Source of the DNA: SZUA-547 sp963669315 | GTDB taxonomy: Bacteria; Pseudomonadota; Alphaproteobacteria; Rhodobacterales; Rhodobacteraceae | Length of the DNA: 64,000 bases | Reading direction: 5' to 3' | Assembly: GCA_963669315.1 (NCBI GenBank) | Contig: OY770021.1 | Span: forward strand, 3,100,001-3,164,000 | Shown: piece after piece, positions 63,854 to 64,000 of the stretch | Layout of the letters: every line of letters begins with the position of its first letter | How positions within the stretch are numbered: the stretch's first letter is position 1 | Position numbers and translations under genes: made by a program | The notes under the pieces: generated by a model | What the model saw: the letters and a program-made list of their open reading frames with translations, nothing else | Databases searched by the model: none | What the model was told of the DNA's origin: nothing

Positions 63854-64000
63854 ATGAGAGACGAGAAAATCGAAGCTGAAATTGCATCGCTTGAGCGCCG
63901 CAACTTTATGAAGCTTGCGGCGTCAGGCGCGTTCACGGCGGCAGTTGTGGCCGGCGCGGCTGGAACCCTTTGGTCGGAAGAGGCAGTTGCGCAGTCTCGC
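63854..64000 (+). CDS. Tat-exported protein, partial (5' end only)
   Basis: 49 codons reach the window edge. GGAGGAAG precedes ATG 63854. The N-terminus has a charged lead (MRDEKIEAEIASLE), a twin-arginine motif (RRNFMKLAAS), a hydrophobic stretch and a cleavage site near AVAQS. It is a periplasmic protein, possibly a solute-binding protein of a TRAP-type transporter judging from similar leaders I recall. Too short to be certain. Confidence 0.6.
   Translation, partial: MRDEKIEAEIASLERRNFMKLAASGAFTAAVVAGAAGTLWSEEAVAQSR

Overview
The window is a GC-rich chromosome segment with dense, often overlapping operons (ATGA or TGATG junctions). It looks like a heterotrophic alphaproteobacterium, probably Rhodobacterales-like. 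The reasons are a nosRZDFYLX denitrification operon of the Tat-exported type, TRAP transporters, a membrane urate oxidase with a cytochrome domain, and a beta-hydroxyaspartate cycle cluster of the Paracoccus type. The taxonomic assignment is an inference; no rRNA or tRNA gene is visible.

Layout. (1) 1-4795: the 5' part of a GDP-mannose gene (manC-like, minus strand), then a circularly permuted ATP-grasp/alpha-E fusion and its transglutaminase-like partner. (2) 5008-23567: a large catabolic island of unknown substrate. It holds a two-domain dehydroshikimate-dehydratase/HPPD-like protein, a shikimate-dehydrogenase-like protein, a citryl-CoA-lyase-like protein, two paralogous GntR/FCD regulators, a type II dehydroquinase, three Gfo/Idh/MocA oxidoreductases, an unknown cupin-like protein, a TPP enzyme, a CoA-acylating aldehyde dehydrogenase, a TIM-barrel isomerase and a TRAP transporter. 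Related AT-rich inverted motifs recur in front of its divergent units. (3) 23905-32399: complete nosRZDFYLX. (4) 32560-37022: NAD-type formate dehydrogenase with fused GB subunits plus the molybdenum subunit. (5) 37040-62380: purine catabolism (xdhABC, permeases, guanine and adenine deaminases, ureidoglycine aminohydrolase, nucleoside deaminase, AMP nucleosidase, ureidoglycolate lyase, allantoinase-OHCU decarboxylase fusion, HIU hydrolase, membrane urate oxidase). The bhcA...bhcBCD glyoxylate assimilation genes and a tandem glycine riboswitch are embedded in it. (6) 62408-64000: a LacI-family regulator, four operator-like palindromes at exact 21-bp spacing, a small membrane protein and the start of a Tat-exported protein.

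How the genes work together. In the purine block, guanine, adenine, xanthine and urate are taken to allantoin, ureidoglycine/ureidoglycolate and glyoxylate. The neighbouring bhc enzymes can then condense glyoxylate with glycine and end at oxaloacetate, with a glycine riboswitch in front of a D-amino-acid-dehydrogenase-like gene and bhcBC. In the island, the enzyme set (Gfo/Idh dehydrogenases, TIM barrels, TPP enzyme, acylating aldehyde dehydrogenase) resembles inositol catabolism. Its companions are shikimate/quinate-type, and the dehydratase domain appears to have lost most of its metal ligands. This island is the best candidate for an undescribed pathway.
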